From DATAYF01 sp036272735 (lineage in GTDB: Bacteria > Chloroflexota > Ktedonobacteria > Ktedonobacterales > Ktedonobacteraceae), in assembly GCA_036272735.1 (NCBI GenBank), contig DATAYF010000009.1, positions 1-13,726 on the forward strand: a stretch of 13,726 nucleotides of DNA, written 5' to 3'. This document shows, one piece after another, positions 6,733-13,726 of this stretch (its first letter is position 1; each line of letters begins with the position of its first letter). The position numbers and the translations under genes are program-made. Under the pieces are notes generated by a model. It was not told the DNA's origin, made no database searches, and saw only the letters and a list, made by a program, of their open reading frames with translations.

Positions 6733-8109
6733 ATGACCCAGGTTGAACAACTCGCTGATTTTGTGGTGCATGCTCGCTATGATGCGCTTTCCGATAATGC
6801 GCGAACGACGCTCAAAGTGCATATTCTGGACGCGTTAGGCTGTGCCATTGGGGCTTTGGATGGAGCACCGACGGTGGCGATTCGTCGCCTGATTGATGAG
6901 TTCGGTGGTAATCCACTGACGACGCTGATCGGAGGCGGAAAAACCACGCCTGATCGTGCCGCTTTTTATAACACCGCGCTGGTACGCTACCTGGATTTCA
7001 ATGATACGTATCTCGCCAAAGGCGAAAGCTTCCATCCCAGCGATAACCTTGGGGCAGTATTGGCGGCCTGTGAATATGCTGCTGGCAGTGGCAAAGATCT
7101 GCTGACGGCGCTTGCCGTGGCCTATCAAGTACAGGCGCGTCTCTCGGAGGTGGCTCCGGTGCGTGTTCGCGGCTTTGACCATACCACGCAAGGGGCATAT
7201 GCGGTGGCGGCAGGTGTGGCGCGGGCTTTGGGCTTGAATGCCGAACAGACGGCACACGCTATCGCCATCAGCGGCACGGCCCTGAACGCTTTGCGCGTGA
7301 CGCGAACCGGCAGCCTATCCAATTGGAAAGGCCTGGCGTATCCATATACCGCCCTGAACGCCACGCACGCCGCCTTTCTGGCGAAGTACGGCATTACGGG
7401 GCCAGCCGAAGTATTCGAGGGCAACAAGGGTTTTCAAGAGAGCATCGCCGGACCATTTACGCTTGATTGGAGCCAGGAAAATCTGGAAGCCGTGTGCCGT
7501 TCCAGCGTCAAAAAATACAATGCCGAGTTTCATTCGCAATCGGCCATTGAAGGGATTTTAGCACTACGTGAAGCGCATCATTTGCAGCCAGCAGAGATTG
7601 ACTCCATCAATATTTGCATCTTTGACGTGGCTTACAACATCATTGGTGGTGGCGAGGAGGGTGACAAGCAACGCGTGCGCAGCAAAGAAGAGGCCGATCA
7701 TAGCCTCCCCTACATGGCCGCGGTGGTGCTTTTGGATGGTCAGCTCACACCCGCGCAATACGAGCCACAACGTATTGTGCGCGAAGATGTGCAGGCGTTG
7801 CTGCGTAAAGTTCGGGTCCAGCCTGACGCCAGCCTCAGTGCGCGTTTCCCTCAAGAAATGCCCTGTGTCATTACTGTTACCCTCAAGGATGGGCAAACCC
7901 ATCGCCAGGCCATGCACGACTACGAGGGATTTTACACGCGTCCGCTTTCGTGGGAGCGCGCCAGCGATAAATTTCGCACGCTGGCAGCGCCCTATACAGG
8001 ACCTGAACTGTTGCAGGCTATTGAGCAAGCGGTTCTGCATCTCGATACGCTAGAAGTTCGCCAGTTGACGGAACTACTGGCTGATGTGAAAAGGAGTGTA
8101 CAACAATGA
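6733..8109 (+). CDS. MmgE/PrpD-family protein (2-methylcitrate dehydratase / cis-aconitate decarboxylase superfamily)
   Basis: About 458 residues, the normal length of this cofactor-free dehydratase/decarboxylase family. The body starts with an all-helical domain, and the smaller lid domain begins near 270. Residues known as catalytic in cis-aconitate decarboxylase appear to have counterparts (numbered from the ATG at 6730): Asp89 and Thr93 in RYLDFNDT, His102 in FHPSDN, His151 in GFDHTTQGA, Lys200 in SNWKG, Lys262 and His268 in KKYNAEFHSQ. Also typical is ADHSLPY (322-328). An ATG at 6730 is in frame, but GAGGAGG ends only 2 nt before it; the ATG at 6733 has 5 nt spacing and is preferred. 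Its stop overlaps the next start by ATGA, so translation is coupled. Members act on citrate-like tricarboxylates or other hydroxy acids, so family membership alone does not fix the substrate. A propionate role is not supported, since no methylcitrate synthase or lyase is present. Confidence 0.88.
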   Translation: MTQVEQLADFVVHARYDALSDNARTTLKVHILDALGCAIGALDGAPTVAIRRLIDEFGGNPLTTLIGGGKTTPDRAAFYNTALVRYLDFNDTYLAKGESFHPSDNLGAVLAACEYAAGSGKDLLTALAVAYQVQARLSEVAPVRVRGFDHTTQGAYAVAAGVARALGLNAEQTAHAIAISGTALNALRVTRTGSLSNWKGLAYPYTALNATHAAFLAKYGITGPAEVFEGNKGFQESIAGPFTLDWSQENLEAVCRSSVKKYNAEFHSQSAIEGILALREAHHLQPAEIDSINICIFDVAYNIIGGGEEGDKQRVRSKEEADHSLPYMAAVVLLDGQLTPAQYEPQRIVREDVQALLRKVRVQPDASLSARFPQEMPCVITVTLKDGQTHRQAMHDYEGFYTRPLSWERASDKFRTLAAPYTGPELLQAIEQAVLHLDTLEVRQLTELLADVKRSVQQ

Positions 8110-8927
8110 GCAATCGTGGATTTAGCTTTATCCGTATGAATGAGCGTGAAGAGAAGCCGCGTCAGCGTGGCATCACCGAAATTCGTGGTCCCTATTACAC
8201 GCCGATGGGGAAACGCTACCTGGAAGACGTGCTAGAAACGATGGGCGAGTACGTTGATTCCTTGAAGTTTGCTGGTGGCAGCTTCGCCTTGATGCCGCCC
8301 CAGGCATTGAAGGAGATCATCGATACCGCGCATCGCCACAACGTGCTGGTTTCGACGGGTGGCTTTATCGAGCACGTGTTGACGCAAGGGCCCGAGATAG
8401 TTGAGCGCTACATTCAGGAGTGCCGTAACGTCGGCTTTGATATCCTCGAAATTTCCAGTGGTTTCATCACCATCCCGACCGATGATTGGCTGCGGCTGGT
8501 GGAAAAAGTGCAAAAAGCTGGTCTGAAGGCCAAGCCCGAAGTGGGTATCCAGTTTGGCGCTGGCGGGGCGACCGCGGTCGAAGAACTGGCGGCGGAGGGC
8601 ACGCGTGATGTCGAGTGGGCTATCGGACAGGCGAAACGCTTCATCGAGGCGGGCGCGTACATGATTATGATCGAGTCCGAGGGTATTACCGAGAACGTCA
8701 AAACCTGGCGCACCGATGCCGTCGCCAAGATTATCGACGCCGTGGGCCTGGAAAAAGTGATGTTTGAAGCTGCCGATCCCGACGTGTTTGCCTGGTACAT
8801 CAAAAACTACGGGGCCGAAGTCAATCTATTCGTGGATCATAGCCAGATCACGCAGCTTGAATGCCTGCGGTCCGGCATCTGGGGTACGAAGAGTCTGTGG
8901 GGCCGTGTTTTGACGTATAAAGGATAA
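8106..8927 (+). CDS. Phosphosulfolactate synthase (ComA)-like TIM-barrel protein
   Basis: This 273-residue protein matches the ComA/HSA32 family in length and order of motifs. ComA joins sulfite to phosphoenolpyruvate in coenzyme M synthesis. Visible correspondences are YVDSLKF (49-55), STGGFIEHVL (83-92), FDILEISSG (111-119), KPEVG (143-147), YMIMIESEG (185-193), VMFEA (218-222) and AEVNLFVD (237-244). Two motifs differ from archaeal ComA as I remember it: KFGWGTS is KFAGGSF here, and the EGRESG loop is ESEGIT. This suggests a distinct subfamily whose reaction may differ. The start is preceded by AAGGAG at 9 nt spacing and overlaps the PrpD-like stop, so the two proteins are made together. 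A strong terminator follows. No other coenzyme M gene (ComB, ComC, ComDE) is seen. The family call is firm; the sulfite-adding activity is not. Confidence 0.82.
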   Translation: MSNRGFSFIRMNEREEKPRQRGITEIRGPYYTPMGKRYLEDVLETMGEYVDSLKFAGGSFALMPPQALKEIIDTAHRHNVLVSTGGFIEHVLTQGPEIVERYIQECRNVGFDILEISSGFITIPTDDWLRLVEKVQKAGLKAKPEVGIQFGAGGATAVEELAAEGTRDVEWAIGQAKRFIEAGAYMIMIESEGITENVKTWRTDAVAKIIDAVGLEKVMFEAADPDVFAWYIKNYGAEVNLFVDHSQITQLECLRSGIWGTKSLWGRVLTYKG

Positions 8928-8929
8928 CG

Positions 8930-8992
8930 AAACAGCTTTGCATGCTGGTTACAAGGATATACGTGTAGTGCAACCAGCATGCAAAGCTGTTT
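8930..8992. terminator. Bidirectional terminator between convergent genes
   Basis: Perfect 21-nt arms (8930-8950 and 8972-8992) with core CAGCTTTGCATGCTGG and a 21-nt loop. The + side continues TTTTAT after CTG. It starts 3 nt after the ComA-like stop and ends 8 nt before the stop of the convergent hydrolase, so it serves both genes. Confidence 0.85.
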
Positions 8993-8999
8993 TATTATG

Positions 9000-10667
9000 C
9001 TATTGGAATGCAGGCCCGCTCATGTGCGCGATGCACGCACTATCAGGCTGCTTACCAGGATCATCCTCGAACGCAGAGATGATCTGGTTTGAACACTCCG
9101 AGCTATGTAACTCGCCATGGCCCTGACCAGGGAAAAGGTAGGAGTAGCTGTGACTCAGACTCTTCGCGGCTTCCTGTGCATCGACAGGCGGGGTAATCGG
9201 ATCGTACTCGCCTGCGACCACCAGCGTGGGGATGGCGCTGACAACCGACTGCTTTTGCACAACAGGCACGCTCGGAACTTTCCAGTACTGGCAGACGTCG
9301 TACTCTCTCTGCACGGTCTCGTCCACAACTCTCGTGATGTGGGGGGCGACATTCTTCGCCGGATTGGCCATATCCTGTGGCGTCAGGAACGGCCAGTCCT
9401 CACCGCATTCCGTCGAATAGAACAGACCTCGGCTGAGCGTATTTCCCTTAAAACCGATCAGGCCATAAATCATGGCCAATCGGCTATAATCGTGGTTTTT
9501 GATCTGGTAGATCGTCTGTGGCAACGCTGGAATCAGAGGTGTGACATAGAGCGATTGAAAGAGCCAGTCTACCAGGTCATCACCAGCGAACGAAGCGATG
9601 GTATGGGGCTGCTTCGTTCTGAAATCAATGGTTTGGAAGCTGATGGGATGGGTATTGAGTTGATCCACCAGCTGGTAGAAAACGGCCTGTAAGTTGGGAT
9701 AGTTGGTGCGACACCTGGTATCCTTCTCACACCCCTGGAAGAGGGTGCTAAAGGCGCGCTGGCCATTCGACGCTAGCTCATTGCGACTGTAGAGATTAGC
9801 GGTAGGCGGAAAGACGGAGTCTAACACCGCGGCACGCACCACCTCCGGGTAGAGATGCATCACCGTCAGGGCCAGGCGCGTGCCATAGGAAACGCCATAG
9901 AGCGTCATCTGCTGGTAGCCCAGGGCACGAATGAGATCAGCCACATCCGCAGCATTTTGCAGCGTGTTAAAGCCATCCAGATCGGTCCCCTGCGCCACCA
10001 GCCGGTCGTGACATCTGTGTGCGGCCAGTTCGTCGATCTGCCGGGTTCCTACCAGCGATTCTCCCTCAAGCGCGACCAGTTCTGGACAGCTTAAGGATGG
10101 CGTGGAATAGCCGGTTCCGCGCTGGTCAAAGAGCACCAGGTCGTGATTGAAAACAACGGTGTTGTAGTTGTGTGCTGTGATAGCTTCTCCTCTAAGGATG
10201 AGTGAAGCCCCACCGGGGCCACCTTCGAGCGTGAGCACCGGGGCAGGATCGACGCGGTGCAGATACTGAGGGGCTTTGAAAATGGCGACCGCCAGGCGTA
10301 TCGTTTTGCCGTCGTTGGTGTCGCGATTCTGAGGAACGGTGACATAGCCACAATGGACCTGCTGGCCCGCGACGATGCCCGCCCCCAGCGTAAAAGGACA
10401 GGGTGCTTCCTGAAAGGTCGAGGTGAAAGGGGCGCTGCCTCCCCTTGCAGGATCGTCATTGCCGTCGCCACGCTGGTGCGCGAAGACGCGCGTGGTCCCC
10501 AGCAGCAGAGTCGTGAGGAGCAGCAGGAGCAGCGTGCCAGCCCGCAGCACCAATGACGCGCTCCCTCCTCGCAACGCCGTTTCTGCCCACGGTTCATGGC
10601 TGCGCGGCACCACCTCGTCGGGATCAAGACTGCGGGATTGCCTCTTCCATATGAGCTTTTTCCCCAT
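9000..10667 (-). CDS. Exported alpha/beta hydrolase, tripeptidyl/prolyl aminopeptidase-like (peptidase family S33)
   Basis: This 555-residue protein has a charged N-terminus followed by a hydrophobic segment (about 39-62), either a long signal sequence or a membrane anchor. The catalytic domain shows the GGPGG motif (149-153), the DQRGTGYS loop (181-188), the nucleophile elbow GVSYG with Ser260, Asp489 in GEYDPITPP, and His517 in PGQGHG. This is the layout of Streptomyces tripeptidyl aminopeptidases with their TAP-like C-terminal domain. Ten cysteines, all after the hydrophobic segment, fit disulfide bonds outside the cytoplasm. Such enzymes cut short peptides or esters from their N-terminal end; the precise substrate is not predictable. 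The start has AGGTAGG about 6 nt upstream. It appears to be a single-gene transcript ending at the shared terminator. A start at an internal codon closer to the hydrophobic segment is possible. Confidence 0.88.
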   Translation of the reverse strand: MGKKLIWKRQSRSLDPDEVVPRSHEPWAETALRGGSASLVLRAGTLLLLLLTTLLLGTTRVFAHQRGDGNDDPARGGSAPFTSTFQEAPCPFTLGAGIVAGQQVHCGYVTVPQNRDTNDGKTIRLAVAIFKAPQYLHRVDPAPVLTLEGGPGGASLILRGEAITAHNYNTVVFNHDLVLFDQRGTGYSTPSLSCPELVALEGESLVGTRQIDELAAHRCHDRLVAQGTDLDGFNTLQNAADVADLIRALGYQQMTLYGVSYGTRLALTVMHLYPEVVRAAVLDSVFPPTANLYSRNELASNGQRAFSTLFQGCEKDTRCRTNYPNLQAVFYQLVDQLNTHPISFQTIDFRTKQPHTIASFAGDDLVDWLFQSLYVTPLIPALPQTIYQIKNHDYSRLAMIYGLIGFKGNTLSRGLFYSTECGEDWPFLTPQDMANPAKNVAPHITRVVDETVQREYDVCQYWKVPSVPVVQKQSVVSAIPTLVVAGEYDPITPPVDAQEAAKSLSHSYSYLFPGQGHGELHSSECSNQIISAFEDDPGKQPDSACIAHMSGPAFQ

Positions 10668-11108
10668 GAAAGAACCTACCTTTCTCGCGGTGCGGGCACG
10701 CTTGCGCTGTCAGTGTGCCTCAGGACTACATCCTGGCTTGCTGATGGTTCGATGTGGCGCACCTTCTCAGGTGTTGCCCGCATCAGCGATGCTACGACAA
10801 AAAGATAGATGTGTTGATGTATGTCTCGACGCTATTAGCCAGGCACGGTTTCCAGGAGTCAGAGAAGCATACACAGCTACTATACAGAGCAAGCAAAACG
10901 ATGTGTATCGATGGATGACTCCGCGTGAGGACGTCGACGATCTCAGGCGAGGAGTTATTTCTCATGAAGACCATCCCAATCCAGCAGTGTCCTTCTTCCA
11001 GTACACCAGTTATTGGAAAAGGCAGAGTTTAGGAGACATCCCAAAGTGGGAGAAGCTACCTGGAACACGTGGTCTCAATTCTGGGATGTCTCATGCATAT
11101 TAATGGTT
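10668..11108. other. Intergenic region between hydrolase and aminotransferase genes
   Basis: This 441-bp gap should contain the hydrolase promoter and the end of the aminotransferase transcript, both on the minus strand. A + strand open frame (10423-11103) covers it, but it runs antisense into the hydrolase, has no domain I recognise and lacks a ribosome binding site; I do not call it. The only clear structure is the inverted repeat at 11033-11092. Confidence 0.6.
11033..11092. repeat. 11-nt inverted repeat with internal structure
   Basis: GAGACATCCCA (11033-11043) and TGGGATGTCTC (11082-11092) are perfect complements 38 nt apart. The first arm can also form a local hairpin (TCCCA/TGGGA). 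No T-run follows on the minus strand, so it is not a standard terminator for the aminotransferase gene that ends 17 nt away, but a weak one is possible. Confidence 0.55.
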
Positions 11109-12275
11109 TTATCCATGCAGCTTGCTCAGGCGTGTTTTGACCTGTTGGAGCATCTCGTCGCTTTTACAGAATGCGAAGCGTACGTAGTTGTGGCCGATAT
11201 GTGCGTGCTCGGTGCTGTAGAAAGACTCGGGCGGAATGCAGGCCACACCGATTTCCTGGATCAGGTGACGGGTAAATTCCACAGGTGTGCCGTCGAAGAG
11301 CTGTGAGAAGTCGGTGAGCATAAAATAGGTGCCTTCAGGCATGGCATACTGCAAACCAGCCTCGTCAAAGGCAGACGTTAAGAGCAGGCGCTTACTTTCG
11401 TACATACTGCGAAAGTCTGTATAGTAGCTGTCCGGCAGGTTGAGCGCGTAGGCGACTGCTTCCTGTGAAGGGTAATGGACCGCGAAGGTAATGAACTGAT
11501 GTGCTCGGCCCACTGCATCCACAAGGTCGGGGTGTCCATAGACCCAACCGATCTTCCAACCGGTGGCGCTAAATAACTTCCCGGCACTGCTCACGGTCAC
11601 TGTGCGTTCAAACATACCGGGCAGGGTCGCGATAGGAACATGTTGTGCCTGGCCAAACGTCAGGTGTTCATAGACGTCGTCGGCGATCACGGTCACATCG
11701 TGTTCGATGCATAGATCCGCAATGAGCGTCAATTCCTGGCGCGTAAAAACGCGTCCCGTGGGATTATGTGGGGTGTTCAGGATAATGGCACGCGTGTTGT
11801 GATTGAACGCTTGCCTGAGTTCTTCTGGGTCAAGCGTCCAGTGTGGAGGATGCAGCGGAACATAGCGAGGAGTGGCGTGCGCCATGATAATGCCGGGGAC
11901 GTATGAGTCGTAGTATGGCTCGATGACGATGACCTCTTCCCCAGGATCGACCAGTCCGAGTATGGCTGCAAGTATACCTTCTGTCGCGCCAGCGGTCACA
12001 ACAACACCTTGCTGTGCGTCGATATCCATGTGATAGAAGCGTGCCGCGTGGTCGGCGACCGCTTGACGCAGGGGTGGGCTGCCTGGACCTGGAGCATATT
12101 GGTTGTAGCGTCCAGCCTGCGCTGCTCGTACCAACGCATCAACGATGTCGGGTGGCGTATCGAAATCCGGTTTCCCTTGCCCCAGGTTCAGCGCATTGTA
12201 TTGTTGGGCGAGAGCATTTATTTCGGTAAAAATAGTTGTTCCAAAGGTGGATACACGCTTTGCCGAAGCAGACAT
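11109..12275 (-). CDS. Pyridoxal-phosphate class I/II aminotransferase
   Basis: This 388-residue fold-type I aminotransferase transfers an amino group between an amino acid and a 2-oxo acid. Key residues are visible: the GQGKPDFDTP start motif (32-41), Asn171 in PHNPTG, Asp199 and Tyr202 in ADDVYEHL, the Schiff-base Lys233 in SSAGKLFSATGWKIGW, and the carboxylate-binding Arg366 in NYVRFAF. The pattern resembles kynurenine/methionine aminotransferase-like proteins (YbdL group) and DapC-like enzymes; the exact substrate is open. An in-frame ATG at 12383 would add 36 residues without family similarity. The ATG at 12275 has GGAGGAAGGA shortly before it and starts at the usual point for the family, so I prefer it. 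It stands alone, with intergenic regions on both sides. Confidence 0.9.
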   Translation of the reverse strand: MSASAKRVSTFGTTIFTEINALAQQYNALNLGQGKPDFDTPPDIVDALVRAAQAGRYNQYAPGPGSPPLRQAVADHAARFYHMDIDAQQGVVVTAGATEGILAAILGLVDPGEEVIVIEPYYDSYVPGIIMAHATPRYVPLHPPHWTLDPEELRQAFNHNTRAIILNTPHNPTGRVFTRQELTLIADLCIEHDVTVIADDVYEHLTFGQAQHVPIATLPGMFERTVTVSSAGKLFSATGWKIGWVYGHPDLVDAVGRAHQFITFAVHYPSQEAVAYALNLPDSYYTDFRSMYESKRLLLTSAFDEAGLQYAMPEGTYFMLTDFSQLFDGTPVEFTRHLIQEIGVACIPPESFYSTEHAHIGHNYVRFAFCKSDEMLQQVKTRLSKLHG

Positions 12276-12775
12276 TAAATTCCTTCCTCCCTGTCGTAGC
12301 CTCCTTGTGCACCTTCTAAATACAGTCGAGAATGGCACCCAAGTATAGTGACTTTTTGTTGTGATATGTATTGTACACCACATCTTTACAATAAAATATA
12401 GGCAGTCCTCTCACATGGCTCTAGAACTTCATCGTTTGTTTTCCTTAGAAAGAATAGAGTTCATATCCGTTCAGGAAAGTACCCTTTAGTAAGGATGATA
12501 AGGTGTCAATTCAGGTGTCAAAAAAGCACTCTGAAAGAGTACTTTCAACTCGCCTTACAAGCACTATGAACGCCTAGAAACGCACATAAAAAAGCTGGCA
12601 TCTTGCACTATCAGGTACCAGCTTGAAATTACTCAGACCTTATCCGAAAACCGACAGGTGCAATGTGAATTATCTCACTTTTTTTCTTTAAAAACTCTGC
12701 TAAAATGGCAGCCAGGGTTCAAGAGTGGAAATTACATGTTTCTATGTATGGCTATTTTGATAATGAGGAGCATGC
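12276..12775. other. Intergenic region between divergent aminotransferase and lipoprotein genes
   Basis: About 500 bp, AT-richer than the flanking genes, with no gene I can support. It contains a pair of 9-nt direct repeats AGGTGTCAA (12501-12509 and 12513-12521, 12 nt apart) and a small imperfect hairpin AAGCTGG/CCAGCTT (about 12591-12627). A possible -10 element TAAAAT lies near 12699 for the lipoprotein gene, but its -35 is unclear. A + strand open frame at 12705 is out of frame with the lipoprotein and is not called. Confidence 0.5.
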
Positions 12776-13246
12776 ATGTCAATGTATAAGCTGCGCAAGA
12801 TTTGGAGTCTTGTCTTTTGCGGTTGCCTTGTCTATTCGCTCTCCGCCTGTGGATCTACATCTTCATCTAATTTTCCCTCATCTCAGGCTGTCTCCACGCA
12901 TCCAGCCGACTCAATGCGGATAGCTACGCCCAAGACTGGGTCTGTGCCAGCCACACAGACGAGTTGCCCAGCTACAGGTACGGCTCGCGCCATGGTGAGA
13001 GCACCACTTACGCCAGGAAATCATCCTGTGATTGTTTACATGGTCAATCAGACTGATTCTTCCATGGGGACACTGAAACGTTATGATGTGACAACTGGCA
13101 GCAAGACGGTGATTGTCGATATCCCAAATACGAGCATTGGCGATGCACAAATTTCAGCTGATGGACAATGGATACTATTTACCTCGTTCGCAGGAAACTC
13201 TGGTCAACAAAGCGCACAATCGGAGGATCTGGCACACTCTCGGTGA
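12776..13246 (+). pseudogene. Lipoprotein with beta-propeller start, truncated by an insertion sequence
   Basis: The frame begins with MSMYKLRKIW and a hydrophobic signal sequence ending in a lipobox LSAC with Cys25, so the product would be an exported lipid-anchored protein. A Ser/Thr-rich linker (26-60) is followed by strands such as NHPVIVYMVNQ and a repeat DAQISADGQWILFTS that looks like one blade of a TolB/WD40-type (PD40) propeller. The frame stops after 156 residues, soon after this first blade, exactly where the left end of the ISL3-type element seems to start, and the last residues (about SEDLAHSR) appear to be IS-encoded. The rest of the gene should lie beyond the IS. GAGGAG lies 5 nt before the ATG; another ATG two codons later is possible. 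Role unknown. Confidence 0.75.
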
Positions 13247-13726
13247 TTCCACTTGATTGCTTGCTTTAAACCATCAATTGCAATATTCTTTTCTGTAGAT
13301 TGAGACGTGCTTCAGAGAAAGATCAGACATGCGATGAGGGAAGTGAAGCCAGTCTTGGCCCTGCCCGAGGGATTCCACCTTGTTGGACTCGAGAAACGAG
13401 ACGATGTGCTCACCGTAACCCTTGTTTCTACCCAGGTGTCCCCATGTTGTCCGTTGTGTGGAAGAGCGGCGAGACGAGTGCATAGCCGCTACACGCGCCA
13501 TATTGCCGACCTTCCATGCGCAGGACAATCTATGTTATACTCCTCTTACGCGGTTGCTCATCCAGGTTCGCAAATACTTTTGCGAGGAGAGCACCTGCCT
13601 ACGCAAAATCTTTGCCGAGCGTCTCGCCCCGTTCGTTGACCCGTTCGCGCGTGTGACCAAACGGCTCTTTCAGATCGTGCAGATCATTGGTCTGGCAACC
13701 GGCGGTCGGCTCGGCGTGCGTGTCAC
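13231..13726 (+). mobile_element. Left part of an ISL3-family insertion sequence (right end outside window)
   Basis: The element is inferred from the ISL3-type transposase start and from the abrupt end of the lipoprotein frame. The likely left terminal repeat begins around GGCACACTCTCGGTGATTCC at 13231, which resembles the general form of ISL3 ends. The matching right end and any 8-bp target duplication lie outside the window, so the exact boundary is uncertain by about 10 bp. Confidence 0.65.
13334..13726 (+). pseudogene. ISL3-family transposase, N-terminal part, frame broken
   Basis: From the ATG at 13334 (or a GTG at 13307) the product reads like an ISL3 transposase N-terminus: PEGFHLVGLE, then the zinc-finger module CCPLCGRAARRVHSRYTRHI and DLPCAGQ. 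After about 13532 the frame degenerates and stops at 13639. The expected continuation (IQVRKYFCEESTCLRKIFAE, the second cysteine pair, then a helix-turn-helix-like region) is in the +1 frame from about 13551 to the window end without a stop. The junction TATGTTATACTCCTCTTACG seems to carry a net +1 change, possibly a small insertion of about 16 nt compared with the usual family spacing. The catalytic DDE part is not in the window. This copy is probably inactive unless the shift is a sequencing error. Confidence 0.75.

Noticed and set aside
6730..8109. Propionate (methylcitrate cycle) function for the PrpD-like gene
   Set aside because: No methylcitrate synthase, 2-methylisocitrate lyase or PrpR-type regulator is present; PrpD-family names alone do not establish the substrate.
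8106..8927. A coenzyme M biosynthesis locus
   Set aside because: Only a ComA-like gene is present and it has altered motifs; the later steps of either the archaeal or bacterial pathway are not seen.
10423..11103. 226-codon + strand open frame overlapping the hydrolase start and the following gap
   Set aside because: Its first part is antisense to a well-supported hydrolase gene, its composition is Arg/Ser-rich as expected for a shadow frame, and no ribosome binding site or domain is visible.
12705..12923. 72-codon + strand frame ahead of and overlapping the lipoprotein
   Set aside because: It lacks a ribosome binding site and overlaps, in another frame, the lipoprotein with its clear signal sequence and lipobox.

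Overview
The window looks like a stretch of chromosome from a soil-type bacterium of moderate GC content. My best guess is a Ktedonobacteria-like member of the Chloroflexota. This rests only on overall style (a lipobox protein with a beta-propeller start, an ISL3-type transposase, perfect hairpin terminators) and is inference. No rRNA, tRNA or CRISPR array is visible.

Layout: (1) 2-136, the C-terminal tail of an unidentified + strand gene. (2) 268-3620, a minus-strand sulfite-reduction operon in the order sulfite reductase hemoprotein, precorrin-2 dehydrogenase, uroporphyrinogen-III C-methyltransferase. The last two genes make the siroheme precursor that the first needs. A near-consensus promoter (3904-3932), an operator-like palindrome and a leader of about 276 nt precede it. 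(3) 4116-5477, a minus-strand MFS transporter. It ends at a perfect 18-bp terminator and is divergent from an IclR-type regulator (5905-6681). The 427-bp gap between them holds two very long near-perfect palindromes, operator-like sites and a good promoter for the regulator. (4) 6733-8109 and 8106-8927, an MmgE/PrpD-family enzyme and a phosphosulfolactate synthase (ComA)-like protein, overlapping by ATGA. (5) 9000-10667, a minus-strand exported alpha/beta hydrolase of the tripeptidyl/prolyl aminopeptidase type, sharing a bidirectional terminator with the ComA-like gene. (6) 11109-12275, a minus-strand class I/II aminotransferase. (7) 12776-13246, the start of a lipoprotein cut short by the left end of an ISL3-family insertion sequence. 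The IS runs off the window and its transposase frame is broken.

Functional reading: the sulfite reductase and siroheme genes form a coherent assimilatory sulfite-to-sulfide unit. Beside it, the transporter, IclR regulator, PrpD-like enzyme and ComA-like enzyme look like a small substrate-inducible pathway for an unidentified organic acid. The ComA family joins sulfite to phosphoenolpyruvate, so a sulfonate-related substrate is possible. However, this ComA-like protein departs from the characterised enzymes at key motifs, and its true reaction is open. This four-gene unit is the best candidate in the window for an undescribed system.
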